A DNA stretch of 64,000 bases from Nitrososphaerota archaeon (GCA_029785615.1 JAFLZH010000005.1:1-64000); one strand, 5' to 3'. Positions 33,679-42,584 are shown, numbered from the stretch's first letter. A program made the numbers and translations. Notes: a model not told the origin generated them from the letters alone.

Positions 33679-34923
33679 TCAAGCCAACCCCGAGGCCGTG
33701 GGGTCGTCTGGCTTCAGGACTTCGCGGAGCAGGATGGTGGCGTACTGCCCTCTGGCCAGGGTGAAACGGAGAAGTGCGGTGTCCTCCCTGACTTCGAAGG
33801 CGCCGTCCTTCATCGCCAGGTGAGGCCGCCTGAATCCGCCTTCCGATGACACCTCCTGCATCTCTTTGACATAGAACGAACGCGGTTCTACCTCCTCCGA
33901 CGCGAGTGTCTCATTGATACAGGCGTCGAACCTGGAGCCGTAGTCTCTGTAGGCGTAGCCCGCCAGCTGGACCAGGGGGACCGCCCCCCGGGTAGGCGGC
34001 TCCTTCACCCCCCTTACGCCGTAGACGACCAACCCCCCGGGGCCGCTTTCCCCCCAGTTGTCCCCCGCGGCGTACTTCGAGATGTCCTCTCCCCTCTCCA
34101 GCGCCGCGCTGAGTGTCCTGTTGAAAATGAACGACTGATACGCCTGGACATAGAGCCGCCTGAGCCTGACTGGTATCGCCCTCATCGCCCTGACCCATTC
34201 TCCCGGCCTCGCCACGAGCGCCTTGGCGACCCTCCTCTCCACGTCCTTCCCAGGGGGGAGAATATCCAACAGTTCCCTGTACCTCCCCGCCGTGGCCGCT
34301 TCCCTGGTCTCGGGGCTCCCAGCCAGCAGCAGCCCCACCGCCTGCTCGAACCGGCCCTTGACCAGGGCTTTCCCCACCTCATGGGTCCCCCGACCAGACG
34401 CCCCGAACCTCTGGAGCCCAAAGTAGTTGGGGACCTTCCCCGCCGCAGCGAGCCCGAAGGCTTCAGACATCCTGCTCCCGACCTCGGGGCAGCACCCCCT
34501 GAGAACGACTTCGAACCTGTTCGCCAGCACCGAAGAGCGCGAAAGGGGCCGGGCGAGGAACCCGACGAGGGTCGCGGTGAACCTGTTTCGACTCACCAGC
34601 GCCGGACGCTCCGACCTCAAGCTCGTCGGTGTGGCATACTGGACCGCGACAGCTCTGCTGTCCTTCATGCCTGCGTAGCTCACCCTGCTCTTCAGGGCGG
34701 TGGATAGCTCTGCTGCCATGTGCATGGTGTCGACGGACTCCTTCTGAACCCTGTAGAGGGGGTACCTCCCGTCCGCCTGCTCGGCCGTCATCTCCGACAT
34801 GTCGATCACCTCTTCGACGCGGAAGTCCTCTGGGCTGCTCTTTGCCCTCCCTGCACATCTCGGACCGGCGGTCGCATAGCACAGAATCCCCACCTCCTTC
34901 TCCGCAGCCGCAGGCTGTGTCAA
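33679..34923 (-). CDS. truD: tRNA pseudouridine synthase TruD
   Basis: It makes pseudouridine in tRNA (position 13 in bacteria). The 414-aa protein has motif I DFRVEEV, the catalytic Asp in [14 protein letters not shown] (about residue 87), [19 protein letters not shown] and a TRUD insertion domain at about 190-330. The length is typical for archaea. It overlaps pth2 by 4 nt, forming a two-gene unit. Confidence 0.94.
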   Translation of the reverse strand: MTQPAAAEKEVGILCYATAGPRCAGRAKSSPEDFRVEEVIDMSEMTAEQADGRYPLYRVQKESVDTMHMAAELSTALKSRVSYAGMKDSRAVAVQYATPTSLRSERPALVSRNRFTATLVGFLARPLSRSSVLANRFEVVLRGCCPEVGSRMSEAFGLAAAGKVPNYFGLQRFGASGRGTHEVGKALVKGRFEQAVGLLLAGSPETREAATAGRYRELLDILPPGKDVERRVAKALVARPGEWVRAMRAIPVRLRRLYVQAYQSFIFNRTLSAALERGEDISKYAAGDNWGESGPGGLVVYGVRGVKEPPTRGAVPLVQLAGYAYRDYGSRFDACINETLASEEVEPRSFYVKEMQEVSSEGGFRRPHLAMKDGAFEVREDTALLRFTLARGQYATILLREVLKPDDPTASGLA

Positions 34924-35267
34924 AGGAGCTTGAGCTTCCCGGTGATCGCGTCGACCTCTGCCTCGGGGGCGGGGCCTACCGCCAGGCAGGTGGTCGTCCC
35001 AGGCTCCACCTGGGTGAGCCCCCTGTCTTCCACCAGTGCGGCGGGGAGTCCCGCGCTCTTCGCCTTGCGGAAGAGTTCTCGCAGGGCCTCTTCAGAGTCT
35101 ACCTTCAAGACGATCTTGGCCTGACCCCCGTCCTTCCACCCTCCGTACCATCCGGGCCTCTTCTGTTGCGCCGCTTCGGCGGCGGAGAGCGACGCGTGTG
35201 CGGCCTGGGCGGCGACCTTCCCTTTGCCCATCCCGAGATCAGTTCGGACGACGATGGCTTGTTTCAT
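34920..35267 (-). CDS. pth2: Peptidyl-tRNA hydrolase, archaeal type
   Basis: Pth2 releases peptides from stalled peptidyl-tRNA. From ATG 35267 this is 115 aa with the family signature [28 protein letters not shown] and [23 protein letters not shown]. The track ORF starts at 35498, but the first 77 residues are not Pth2-like. A TGTAATAACC box near 35293 is 26 nt upstream of ATG 35267, giving a leaderless start. Confidence 0.93.
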   Translation of the reverse strand: MKQAIVVRTDLGMGKGKVAAQAAHASLSAAEAAQQKRPGWYGGWKDGGQAKIVLKVDSEEALRELFRKAKSAGLPAALVEDRGLTQVEPGTTTCLAVGPAPEAEVDAITGKLKLL

Positions 35268-35327
35268 GCCTGGTGGTTTGCCAACGGTTATTACAAGTCC
35301 GATTAAGCCTTTGCAAAGTCCTGGCCC

Positions 35328-36476
35328 TTGTCCCGAACCTGCGACGTTGTTGTGGCCGGCGGGAGCATCGCAGGCCTGGTCTTCGCGTCGGAGGCCGCGA
35401 AGCTGGGGCTCAGCGTCCTGGTGGCCGAGGAGCACCCCGAAGTGGGCGAGCCCGAGAAGTGCGACGGCCTCGTGAGCCTGAAGGGCCTCAGGAAGCACGG
35501 CTATCCCCCAGAGGGGGGCACGATCCAGGATCAGATTGACTCAGCTGTCTTGCACTCTCCGTCGGGGAAGCGATTCACCGCCGACGCCGCGGCGCTGGAG
35601 GTGGTCGTGCTAGACAGGAGCGCCTACGACAAGCAGGTCGCAGCAGCCGCCGAGGCAGCGGGGGCAGCCGTCATGACCGGGTGCAGGGTAGGGGAGGCGC
35701 TGGAGATGGACGACTCCGTCAGGGTGAAGGTGGGGGAGGAGGAAGTCCAGGCGAAGTTCCTCGTGGATGCCACCGGGCCCGCCTCGAGCCCCAAGCATGG
35801 GATTCTGCCCGCTGCGAAGTACGAGGTCGAGGGCGAGTGGATAAGGCAACACGTCGTCGAAGTCTTCCTCGACGCCGGGAAGTATCCCGGGTTCTTCGCC
35901 TGGGTCATCCCCTTCGGGAAGCATAGGGCCAAGGTCGGTGCCGCTGGGCGCGGTGTCAACCCATTCAAGGCCCTGGACGAGTTCCTCGAAGGACGCAGCA
36001 CGACGGTGCTCAGGAAGGTGGCTGCGCCGATTTACATCGGTGGCCCGGCGCAGAGCTTCGTCAGGGGGAGGAGGATCTTCGTCGGCGAGTCCGCGGGACA
36101 GGTCAAACCCACTACCGCGGGCGGGATAATGACATCGATCGCCGGGGCTGCGACTGCGGCCAGGTGGGTCTCCTCCAGCATACACAAGAGTCGGCCGTCG
36201 CTGCTGGACGGCTACCAGAAAGAATGGGAGGGGGAATTCATGAAGGAGATGAAGACCATGATGAGGCTAAGGGGGGTCTTCGAGAAGCTATCAAACCAGG
36301 ACCTGGAGGGCGTCTTCTCGGTGCTCGCCGCCTCGAAGCTGGCCCAGAAGCTGTCCCAGACAGACTTCGACTTCCACGCCACCGCCCTCCTGGGCGCTCT
36401 GGGGATGCCTGGACTGCTGAAGATTGCAGGAGTGGTGGCTTCAGCAGAGGTGCGCTCCCTTCTGCCAGAACGGTGA
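35328..36476 (+). CDS. Geranylgeranyl reductase family protein
   Basis: This 382-aa flavoprotein saturates isoprenoid chains, most likely those of archaeol-type membrane lipids. It has the FAD motif [17 protein letters not shown], the family PxxKCDG motif ([10 protein letters not shown]), the substrate-lining FFAWVIPFG equivalent of YxWxFP, and [18 protein letters not shown]. The TTG start is about 25 nt after a GATTAAGCC box (near 35303), so it is probably leaderless. It is divergent from pth2, and two overlapping TATA-like boxes fill the gap. Confidence 0.9.
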   Translation: MSRTCDVVVAGGSIAGLVFASEAAKLGLSVLVAEEHPEVGEPEKCDGLVSLKGLRKHGYPPEGGTIQDQIDSAVLHSPSGKRFTADAAALEVVVLDRSAYDKQVAAAAEAAGAAVMTGCRVGEALEMDDSVRVKVGEEEVQAKFLVDATGPASSPKHGILPAAKYEVEGEWIRQHVVEVFLDAGKYPGFFAWVIPFGKHRAKVGAAGRGVNPFKALDEFLEGRSTTVLRKVAAPIYIGGPAQSFVRGRRIFVGESAGQVKPTTAGGIMTSIAGAATAARWVSSSIHKSRPSLLDGYQKEWEGEFMKEMKTMMRLRGVFEKLSNQDLEGVFSVLAASKLAQKLSQTDFDFHATALLGALGMPGLLKIAGVVASAEVRSLLPER

Positions 36477-36532
36477 AGGCGCCCTCCTGCGCAGCAACCT
36501 ATATTTGTCGGGCCAGAAGGGGTTCCTGAGAA

Positions 36533-36715
36533 ATGTCGCAGGGCGTAGTGACGCTCCCTCTGTGCAACTCGTGTAACCGACCCGTAAAGCCTGCCGAGAG
36601 GGCGGTCCACTTCAACTGCCCAAACTGCCATGAGACGGTGATATGGAGGTCTGAGAAGTGCAGGAAGTTTTCAAGGCGGTACAAGTGCCTCAACTGCGGC
36701 TTTGAAGGGCCATAG
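36533..36715 (+). CDS. Zinc-ribbon RNA-binding protein (COG2888 type)
   Basis: This 60-aa protein has two zinc-knuckle pairs, CNSCN/CPNC and a C-terminal CLNCG, with basic residues between them. In archaea this small ribbon protein is regularly encoded just upstream of aEF1-beta, as here (9 nt gap). A role in translation is predicted from that conserved context. A CTATATTTG box near 36500 is about 30 nt upstream. Confidence 0.85.
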   Translation: MSQGVVTLPLCNSCNRPVKPAERAVHFNCPNCHETVIWRSEKCRKFSRRYKCLNCGFEGP

Positions 36716-36724
36716 GGAAACGTT

Positions 36725-37012
36725 TTGGGTTCCTACGTCATCAGGCTCAAGCTCCTGCCTCCTGATACCACGACGGACCATCAGAAGCTGGTGGACTCCG
36801 TGGCTGGGTTACTACCCGCGGCGGCCCAGATCAGAGCACACAAAATCGAACCGATCGCATTCGGACTCTCCGCAGTGGTTCTCGATCTGGTCGTCCCTGA
36901 AGAAGAGGGCGCGGTCGATAGGATTGAGGAGGCGGTGTCAAAATCTCCCCTTGTCAGCCAGTGCGAAGTCACCGGCGTGAGCCGGATGTCAAGCAAGCTT
37001 CCGCCGCAGTAG
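36725..37012 (+). CDS. ef1b: Elongation factor aEF1-beta
   Basis: This 95-aa protein is the nucleotide exchange factor for aEF1-alpha. Typical features are YVIRLKLLPPDTTTD, IEPIAFGLSAVVLDLVVPEEEG and the C-terminal EVTGVSRM. The start is TTG, 9 nt after the zinc-ribbon gene stop. The length is standard for archaea. Confidence 0.9.
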   Translation: MGSYVIRLKLLPPDTTTDHQKLVDSVAGLLPAAAQIRAHKIEPIAFGLSAVVLDLVVPEEEGAVDRIEEAVSKSPLVSQCEVTGVSRMSSKLPPQ

Positions 37013-37095
37013 GGCCGCCGTGACGCGTCGGCTGATACCTTTTATACCTCGAGGTGGCCCCTAAACGAGCCGTTTTCTCGCACGGTGTTGACCCG

Positions 37096-37344
37096 ATGAA
37101 ATTCCCTCTCAGATATACGATATACGAATGGATCAAGGAGAAGAAGAGCACGACGGATGACGATCTTCTAGAAGCCCTGAACAAGAACGGCAGCAGGTGC
37201 TCCCCGGACGAGCTTGACAAGGCGCTCATGCAACTCGAAATCCTGGGCCTAATCAGCATCAGGTGGGTCTCCAAGGACAAGCGCAGGCTAGAGTTCCAGG
37301 ACAAACCTGCCGAAGACCTACGCATGCCCCGCATAAGAGAGTAA
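37096..37344 (+). CDS. Small winged-helix protein upstream of FEN1
   Basis: From ATG 37096 this is an 82-aa protein with a winged-helix pattern: YTIYEWIKEKKSTTDDDLLEALNKNG, ELDKALMQLEILGLISI and a basic wing SKDKRRLEF. A CTTTTATACC box near 37042 would give a short leader to this ATG; the track start at 37054 would lie upstream of the transcript. The function is unknown, perhaps a DNA-binding regulator. It is close to fen, which has its own TATA-like box. Confidence 0.72.
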   Translation: MKFPLRYTIYEWIKEKKSTTDDDLLEALNKNGSRCSPDELDKALMQLEILGLISIRWVSKDKRRLEFQDKPAEDLRMPRIRE

Positions 37345-37382
37345 CCGAACCGATAAATCGGGCGGGTCGGGGTTCTCCGCTC

Positions 37383-38414
37383 ATGGGTGTAGACTTCGGC
37401 GACTCCATACCGAGGGAGAAGATTCAACTCGAGGACATCGCCGGGTGGACGCTCGCCGTCGACGGATACAACACGCTCTACCAGTTCCTCGCCATCATCC
37501 GTGGGATGGACGGCGGCCATCTCAAGGATGCACAGGGACGGGTCACATCGCACATCTCTGGGCTCTTCTACAGGAACGTCAATCTGCTGGAGCTCGGCAT
37601 GAAGCTGGTCTACGTATTCGACGGCCGGCCCCCTGAACTCAAGATGGAGGAGATTAGGAGGCGCTCCGAGCAGCGGAGGGAAGCCAAGGACCAGTACCTC
37701 CGCGCCCTCCAGGCGGGCGAGATGACTCAGGCGAGGAAGTACGCGGAGGCCTCCACGGTTCTTAGGAGGGACATGGTCTCAGACGCTAAGGCGCTCCTGG
37801 ACGCCATGGGGATACCATGGGTGGACGCGCCATCCGAGGGCGAGGCCCAGGCGTCGGTCATGGCGATTGAGGGGACAGTGAACGCCGTGGCATCCCAGGA
37901 CCACGACTCTATCGTCTTCGGGGCGCCGGTCCTTGTGCGCAACGTCACAGTGTCTGGCAAGAGGAGGCTCCCAAGCAAGGGTATTGTGATCAACGTGGTG
38001 CCAGAAAGGATAACCCTCGAGTCCGCGCTGACAGCCACAGGACTGTCCAGAGAGCAGCTGGTCGACTTCGCCATCCTGCTCGGGACGGACTTCAATCCAG
38101 ACGGGTTCGCGGGGGTAGGACCGGCCACGGCCCTCAAATACCTGAAGAAGTACGGCAGGCTTGAGGAAATCAAGGAGCTCGCAGGTCCCTTGCAGGGGAT
38201 CAACTACCCGGAGATAAGGAAGCTATACCTCGACGCCCCCTCAGTCAAGGGGGTGCGCCCTGAGTGGAAACCTCTGGACAAGGAGAGGGTCGTGTCCTTT
38301 CTGGTCGGGGAGCACTCGTTCTCCCGGGACAGGGTCGACGCTGCCATAGCCAGGGTCCAATCCTCGAAGGCCGACTCTCACCAGACGGAGACCCTGGAGA
38401 AGTGGTTCGGATGA
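37383..38414 (+). CDS. fen: Flap endonuclease 1
   Basis: FEN1 removes 5' flaps during Okazaki fragment maturation and repair. From ATG 37383 this is 343 aa. The N domain has VDGYNTLYQFL and FDGRPP, the I domain has PSEGEAQASVMA and SQDHDSIVFGAP, and the helix-hairpin-helix is GTDFNPDGFAGVGPATALK. The C-terminal QTETLEKWFG is a canonical PCNA-interacting PIP box. The track start at 37263 adds spurious residues. A CGATAAATC box near 37354 is 27 nt upstream of ATG 37383. Confidence 0.96.
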   Translation: MGVDFGDSIPREKIQLEDIAGWTLAVDGYNTLYQFLAIIRGMDGGHLKDAQGRVTSHISGLFYRNVNLLELGMKLVYVFDGRPPELKMEEIRRRSEQRREAKDQYLRALQAGEMTQARKYAEASTVLRRDMVSDAKALLDAMGIPWVDAPSEGEAQASVMAIEGTVNAVASQDHDSIVFGAPVLVRNVTVSGKRRLPSKGIVINVVPERITLESALTATGLSREQLVDFAILLGTDFNPDGFAGVGPATALKYLKKYGRLEEIKELAGPLQGINYPEIRKLYLDAPSVKGVRPEWKPLDKERVVSFLVGEHSFSRDRVDAAIARVQSSKADSHQTETLEKWFG

Positions 38415-38478
38415 GCTCCGAGGGCTGACCATCCGCCCTCTACATTTATCAACTCCGGGCGGGGCTCGTCTTACCTAG

Positions 38479-38967
38479 TTGGCGAAGTTGAAGGCCAAGG
38501 AGCCGGCAGAGTCTGAGATGACCACCGCACGGCTCATGATGCCCACCGACGCCAACGTGTTGGGAAACGTTTTCGGCGGGGCCATCATGAGATACATGGA
38601 TGAGATAGCCGCAATCGTCGCCTGGAGGCATGCCGGCAAGAACGTGGTCACGGCGTCCATAGACCGCATGAACTTCTATGCCCCTGTCTATGTCGGCGAC
38701 CTGCTGATACTCAAGGCCGCTGTGAACTACGTCGGTACCACTTCGATGGAGATTGGCGTGAGGCTGGAGGCCGTAGACCCTTCCACGCGCAAGGGGACGC
38801 ACACCGGCTCCTGCTACCTCACCTATGTGGCGCTGGACGAGAAAGGCAAGCCCACCCAAATACCTCGACTCAGCCCACGCACCAGCGTGGAGAAGAAGCG
38901 GTTCAACGAGGGTCTCGCAAGGCGGAGGCTCCGAGAAGCTACCCAGGCTGTCATGAACGGCTCCTGA
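38479..38967 (+). CDS. Hotdog-fold acyl-CoA thioesterase (YciA/ACOT type)
   Basis: This 162-aa protein has the hallmark NVLGNVFGGAIMRYMDEIAAIVAWRHAG with the catalytic Asp in the central helix, then VTASIDRMNFYAPVYVGDLL and the C-terminal arm RRRLREA. It hydrolyses acyl-CoA to free acid and CoA, and may balance the acyl-CoA pool used by the oxidation genes at 14-21 kb. The start is TTG with a CATTTATC box near 38445. Confidence 0.88.
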   Translation: MAKLKAKEPAESEMTTARLMMPTDANVLGNVFGGAIMRYMDEIAAIVAWRHAGKNVVTASIDRMNFYAPVYVGDLLILKAAVNYVGTTSMEIGVRLEAVDPSTRKGTHTGSCYLTYVALDEKGKPTQIPRLSPRTSVEKKRFNEGLARRRLREATQAVMNGS

Positions 38968-39049
38968 GATGCAACCTCTCTCTTTTGATTCCAGGCTCAA
39001 CAAAACTAGAGCATCCTGCACATAGGGGCGCTCTGCCCACGTCCACCCC

Positions 39050-39409
39050 TTGCACGACTTCTCTGAGGGGTTCAGCGTAGGCAAGATGAGAAGCGGAAAC
39101 GCGGCGGTCTATCAGCTGAGGGAACAGTTCGAGAAGTTCCCCACCTCCACACACAAGGTCGAGGCTTGCGAGTCCATCGCGTCCTGCTTCTTCCAGCTCG
39201 AACAGTACGGTGACGCTGCCGGCTGGTACGAGACGGCGGGGCGGCTCATACTCTCTGAGCCCAGCGCTTCCCCTGCGGTCAGGGCCATCAGCGCGCTGTG
39301 CGAGTACGAGAGGGCCCTGGACTGCTACCGGAAGAGCGACGATGAGGAGCGCCTCACGGAGTGCTCTGCTCTCATCCTGGAACTCAGGCGCACATGCGCT
39401 TCAGCCTGA
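39050..39409 (+). CDS. Small helical (TPR-like) protein
   Basis: This 119-aa, mostly helical protein has pairs of helices such as HKVEACESIASCFFQLEQYGDAAGWYETAGRL and AVRAISALCEYERALDCYRK. Their spacing resembles tetratricopeptide repeats. There is no catalytic motif. The start appears to be TTG. Its stop overlaps the convergent zinc-ribbon ORF by 9 nt. The identification is structural only. Confidence 0.6.
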   Translation: MHDFSEGFSVGKMRSGNAAVYQLREQFEKFPTSTHKVEACESIASCFFQLEQYGDAAGWYETAGRLILSEPSASPAVRAISALCEYERALDCYRKSDDEERLTECSALILELRRTCASA

Positions 39410-39628
39410 GTCCTTCCGCCCGTCTTCCTCCGCCTTGGCCTTTACCCTATTAGCCGTCTTCACATGACACTCTTCACATACAGGCTCGTCTTTCGGTCCC
39501 ACCTTGAACGTGTGCAGGGCAACTTCGAGCTCGGTGTCACAGAAGTAGCACTTCGGCCTCAGGAAATCCCTCCCCTGGCCGCATACACCCTCCTCCTGAC
39601 TATCTCTCCTTTCCCCTTGTAGTGCCAC
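39401..39628 (-). CDS. Small zinc-ribbon protein, start uncertain
   Basis: The convincing part is the last 54 residues, with two Cys pairs (CYFC and CEEC) around a beta-rich core, ending in a charged tail. The only standard start in frame is GTG 39628, which would add 20 unlikely residues overlapping the upstream nuclease. A CTG at about 39563 overlaps the nuclease TGA as CTGA, the same geometry as the TTGA couplings elsewhere in the window, and could be the real start. The function is unknown. Confidence 0.55.
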   Translation of the reverse strand: MALQGERRDSQEEGVCGQGRDFLRPKCYFCDTELEVALHTFKVGPKDEPVCEECHVKTANRVKAKAEEDGRKDSG

Positions 39629-39849
39629 ACCTCGGCGTCACCATTCGCGCTTTTCCCCCACTCCGCCAGCTCCGCGAGCTCCTCCTTGGTGGCCCTTGCC
39701 CTCCCGCTCTTGACCTGCACCAACAGGACCTTGCCGCCCTTGGCTGCGAAGACGTCTACGGCGCCATGGGAGGCGGCGCTCCTGGACACCATCCATCCCT
39801 CTTTCTTCAATTTCGACATCGCTTGGTACTCGCGTGATCTGCCCTTCAC
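39559..39849 (-). CDS. Holliday-junction-resolvase-like endonuclease (PD-D/ExK fold)
   Basis: The core GRSREYQAMSKLKKEGWMVSRSAASHGAVDVFA followed by KVLLVQVKSG matches the Hjc/Hjr-type archaeal nuclease pattern: Arg, then Asp, then Q-x-K. From a GTG at 39849 it would be 96 aa; the track start at 39909 adds 20 residues that do not look conserved. It is slightly short for a full Hjc, so a related small nuclease is possible. It overlaps the downstream zinc-ribbon ORF. Confidence 0.65.
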   Translation of the reverse strand: MKGRSREYQAMSKLKKEGWMVSRSAASHGAVDVFAAKGGKVLLVQVKSGRARATKEELAELAEWGKSANGDAEVWHYKGKGEIVRRRVYAARGGIS

Positions 39850-39909
39850 ATAGTTGCTATTCAGCTGAAACCAGCTCCGAGAGGTGCATGTGTTCTGCTT
39901 TCGAACCAC

Positions 39910-40189
39910 CGGCTGGAGTTAACTGGTATTTGGAGAAATCGGGCTGAGCGTGTGGACGTTGCGGGTTGTCTGGGCCATGGATGCCACATCTGTGCTCCCT
40001 GGCCGTCAATGTGCACACTCTCGATTCACGCTGATTGAACTCGCTGGCTGTCGCAGGCGAAGCACAGGTAGAGAGGCAGATAAAAGCCAACCCTGACGGC
40101 CGCCCGCGAGCTGGCCGGAGGACGCTAAAACTGCACGCACCAGAGGCCGGCGACCTGGCAGACTTAAGACGCGACGGTTTCCACCCTAG
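39910..40189. other. 280-bp intergenic region without a convincing gene
   Basis: The 77-aa minus-strand track ORF here does not look like a protein. The stretch contains GC-rich segments (around 40098-40155) that could fold, and the promoter of the translin gene: GACTTAAGACG near 40165, about 26 nt before TTG 40190. A small RNA is possible, but no C/D or H/ACA box pattern was recognised. Confidence 0.4.
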
Positions 40190-40822
40190 TTGAGTTTGGA
40201 CGCGGTCAGACGTTCCCTGAAGGCGACGGAGCTAAGGTTCTCTGGACAGCTCGAGCGTCGTGACCGGGTAATCAAGGGGAGCAGGGATGTCATCTCGGCG
40301 TCATCGCGGGCGATCATATCTGTCCATCTAGGAAAGATCAAGGACGGCGAAAGAGAGCTTTCGAAGGCGAAGTCGCTGCTGACAGAGCTCAAAAAGGGGA
40401 CAGACGGCTCCTTGTCGAGGTACATCATCTCCCCTGAAACCGAGGTGGTGGAGGCCTCCGTCGTGGTCTCACTCGCGAAGGGGAAACCCATCCCTTCCAT
40501 GGAGAGCATCGACTCATCCCCCGAGGCGTACCTGCTCGGGCTTCTGGATGCAGTGGGGGAGCTGAAGAGGCTGGTGTTAGACTCGATCCTAGGGAGAGAC
40601 CTCAAAGGCGCCAAGAAGTACTTCCAGGTCATGGAGGACCTCTACGCCGCATGCTCCCCCCTCGCAGTCTATGACCACGTCGTGAACGGGGTCCGGAGGA
40701 AGATTGACGTGGCGCGGATGCTCGTCGAGGACACCAGGGGGCTGCTCGCCGAAGAGATTGGGCGGAACTCTGTCAGCAGCTCCATGGCGCGGCTGGAGAA
40801 GAAACTCGGCCGTCCTACCTAG
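40190..40822 (+). CDS. Translin-family protein
   Basis: This 210-aa all-helical protein is of the archaeal translin branch: RDRVIKGSRDVISASSRAIISVHLGK near the start, SPEAYLLGLLDAVGELKRLVLDSILGRD in the middle and VYDHVVNGVRRKIDVARMLVEDTR. Translins form octameric shells that bind nucleic acid; with TRAX partners they cleave RNA. TRAX-type acidic catalytic residues were not clearly identified here. It has a leaderless TTG start. It overlaps the convergent cytidylyltransferase by 4 nt. Confidence 0.82.
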   Translation: MSLDAVRRSLKATELRFSGQLERRDRVIKGSRDVISASSRAIISVHLGKIKDGERELSKAKSLLTELKKGTDGSLSRYIISPETEVVEASVVVSLAKGKPIPSMESIDSSPEAYLLGLLDAVGELKRLVLDSILGRDLKGAKKYFQVMEDLYAACSPLAVYDHVVNGVRRKIDVARMLVEDTRGLLAEEIGRNSVSSSMARLEKKLGRPT

Positions 40823-41418
40823 AAGTCATTCAGCAGCCTGCTCGTCTTGATGCCCGGGTAGGGGGAGTCGAGGCGCACCACCTTGAGCTTCATTCCCCTC
40901 TGGGCCGCCTCTCTCGCGATTTCCCCCTCCACGTGATGCTGGTCGTAACCTAGGGCGACCACGTCGGGACTCACCTTCTCGAGTGTGAGGTATATGTCCC
41001 CCTCGACCCCCAGTACGGCGGCGTCGATGTACCTGAGGGCCGAGAGCAGTTTCGCCCTATCGCCCTCACCAACGAGGGGTTCCCGATTCTTCCTCTTCCT
41101 GATCGTACTGTCCCGGGCGACGGAGACCACAAGCGCGTCTCCCAGAGCCCGAGCCTTCTCTATGGTGTACAGATGCCCGTAGTGTATCACCTCGAACCCA
41201 CCTCCTATGAAAACGACCCTGATCGCCCTCCTTCCGCGCGGAGTCAGCTCGGCTCCCTTGCTCCCGAGTCTCACCAGCCCGAGCCTCGACAGCTTCCCGA
41301 GTTCGTCCCTCGCTTCCTTCGGGCTAAGGTCGAGCCTCAAAGCGAGCTCCTTTGCTCCTGCCTTCCTCCCGGTGACCCCCAACGAATAGACGGCAGCGAG
41401 GACCCTCTTGCTTTTCAT
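40819..41418 (-). CDS. Winged-helix plus RibL-like cytidylyltransferase
   Basis: This 199-aa protein has an N-terminal winged helix of about 65 residues (AKELALRLDLSPKEARDELGKLSRLGLV) joined to a nucleotidyltransferase domain with GGFEVIHYGHLYTIEKA (HxGH), a basic RKRKNREPLVGEGDR loop and a KTSRLL C-terminal motif. The catalytic part resembles archaeal FAD synthetase RibL or CTP:glycerol-phosphate-type enzymes. FAD synthesis is the most likely role but not certain. The DNA-binding-like domain is unusual for RibL, which is typically about 150 aa. It is 3 nt downstream of dphB. Confidence 0.78.
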   Translation of the reverse strand: MKSKRVLAAVYSLGVTGRKAGAKELALRLDLSPKEARDELGKLSRLGLVRLGSKGAELTPRGRRAIRVVFIGGGFEVIHYGHLYTIEKARALGDALVVSVARDSTIRKRKNREPLVGEGDRAKLLSALRYIDAAVLGVEGDIYLTLEKVSPDVVALGYDQHHVEGEIAREAAQRGMKLKVVRLDSPYPGIKTSRLLNDF

Positions 41419-41421
41419 CTG

Positions 41422-42462
41422 TCACCAGTCTATCTTTGCCACACCCGCGAACGCCAGGGAGTCCAAAAGCCCTTCGGCGTATCCGACGCTCAGCATAGCC
41501 ATCTCGTCTTCTCCATTGGCCAAGAAGCTCTCGGCGTCTTTCATGTAGAGCTCCGCGTTCTCCACAACGTGCTCGTACTGCCCGCCCAGCTTCGGTTTCA
41601 ACGACCCTAACGCCTTCTTCGTCTTGGCCACGTACTTCGGGACGAGCACCTGGGCGGTTCTGAGCATACCCTCCGAGTTGCTCCTGACATCGTTAGCCGA
41701 GAGGGCGAATATGGCTGCGACAGCTTCGACCTCGGAGAAGTGCAGCCTTCCCGGGATTATGACGCTGTGGGGAGGCTCTCCGTACTCTCCCTTGGAAAGT
41801 TCACCGATGCTCCCGGCGGCTGACTTGTATCCTTCGCGGCCGAGCCTCGAGAGAACGATGGCGAACGTCTCCTCAGACACCACCCCGCGCTTGAAGTTCG
41901 CCTCGGCCAGTAGCAGCCCTGCCATGGCGCCCCCTGGAGTCACTCCGTCTCCGCTCTGGGCGTCGTACTCGAGCAGGAGAAGGGTATGTGCGCCCTCCAG
42001 GAGGTTTGAGTGGATGATGTGGTAGGCTTGGGTCAGCTTGCTCACTGACTCCCTTGTCACAGTGACAGTTCTGGCGAACTTGTACGAATGCAATCCGCTT
42101 TCGCTGGCGGCGGCGGAGGCGATGCTCGCCGAGTGCACGACGCGGCTTTCGATTCCCTTCTTGATGGCCCTCGCCCTGAGCTCGTCGTGGGTGGTTGCTA
42201 TCATCGGATCTCCCAGCGTCGCTAGCGCAACTCTCTTGGTCGCCGCCTCGTCCAATATCCTGCTCCCGCTCTCAACGAATTCCCTGTCCACAACTGTCAG
42301 TTCCTTCCCTGTGGCCCTCGTAATCTCCCTTAGAAGGGCGGGCTCATGAGGCGTGGTGTAGTATTCGAGGTATACGATATCGGCCGCCTTCAACTCGTCA
42401 AGCGCTTCTAGTGATGCTCCCCTGGGCCCGAGGCCCAGTCCGACGAACGCGAGACGGCCCAT
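41422..42462 (-). CDS. dphB: Diphthine synthase fused to a DUF357 domain
   Basis: DphB methylates the EF2 histidine adduct during diphthamide synthesis. Residues 1 to about 260 match the SAM-dependent tetrapyrrole methylase fold: LAFVGLGLGPRGAS, DIVYLEYYTTP, LATLGDPMIATTH and HSASIASAAASESGLHSYKFART. The remaining 85 or so residues (KYVAKTKKALGSLKPKLGGQ through SVGYAEGLLDSLAFAG) form a helical domain of the DUF357 type, which is usually a stand-alone archaeal protein. A GATATAAT box lies about 25 nt before the ATG, so it is leaderless. It leads the unit with the RibL-like gene. Confidence 0.88.
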   Translation of the reverse strand: MGRLAFVGLGLGPRGASLEALDELKAADIVYLEYYTTPHEPALLREITRATGKELTVVDREFVESGSRILDEAATKRVALATLGDPMIATTHDELRARAIKKGIESRVVHSASIASAAASESGLHSYKFARTVTVTRESVSKLTQAYHIIHSNLLEGAHTLLLLEYDAQSGDGVTPGGAMAGLLLAEANFKRGVVSEETFAIVLSRLGREGYKSAAGSIGELSKGEYGEPPHSVIIPGRLHFSEVEAVAAIFALSANDVRSNSEGMLRTAQVLVPKYVAKTKKALGSLKPKLGGQYEHVVENAELYMKDAESFLANGEDEMAMLSVGYAEGLLDSLAFAGVAKIDW

Positions 42463-42482
42463 GGGTCTGCCTGATGCGGCCC

Positions 42483-42490
42483 ATTATATC
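42483..42490 (-). promoter_or_regulatory. TATA box for dphB
   Basis: GATATAAT on the minus strand is centred about 24-25 nt before the dphB ATG. Confidence 0.5.
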
Positions 42491-42584
42491 AATCCAGGTT
42501 GGCTTCGTATGACGTCCATCTCTCGCTACGATACGTCGACCGCCTATCAGGCGTCACCTGGCTGGTAAATGGTATTGAGAACCC

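Noticed and set aside
34629-35306. 225-aa plus-strand ORF
   Set aside because: It is antisense to TruD and Pth2, Pro/Arg/Ser-rich, a typical high-GC shadow.
39857-40090. 77-aa minus-strand ORF in the spacer
   Set aside because: The composition is not protein-like and it overlaps the 5' end of the nuclease gene.
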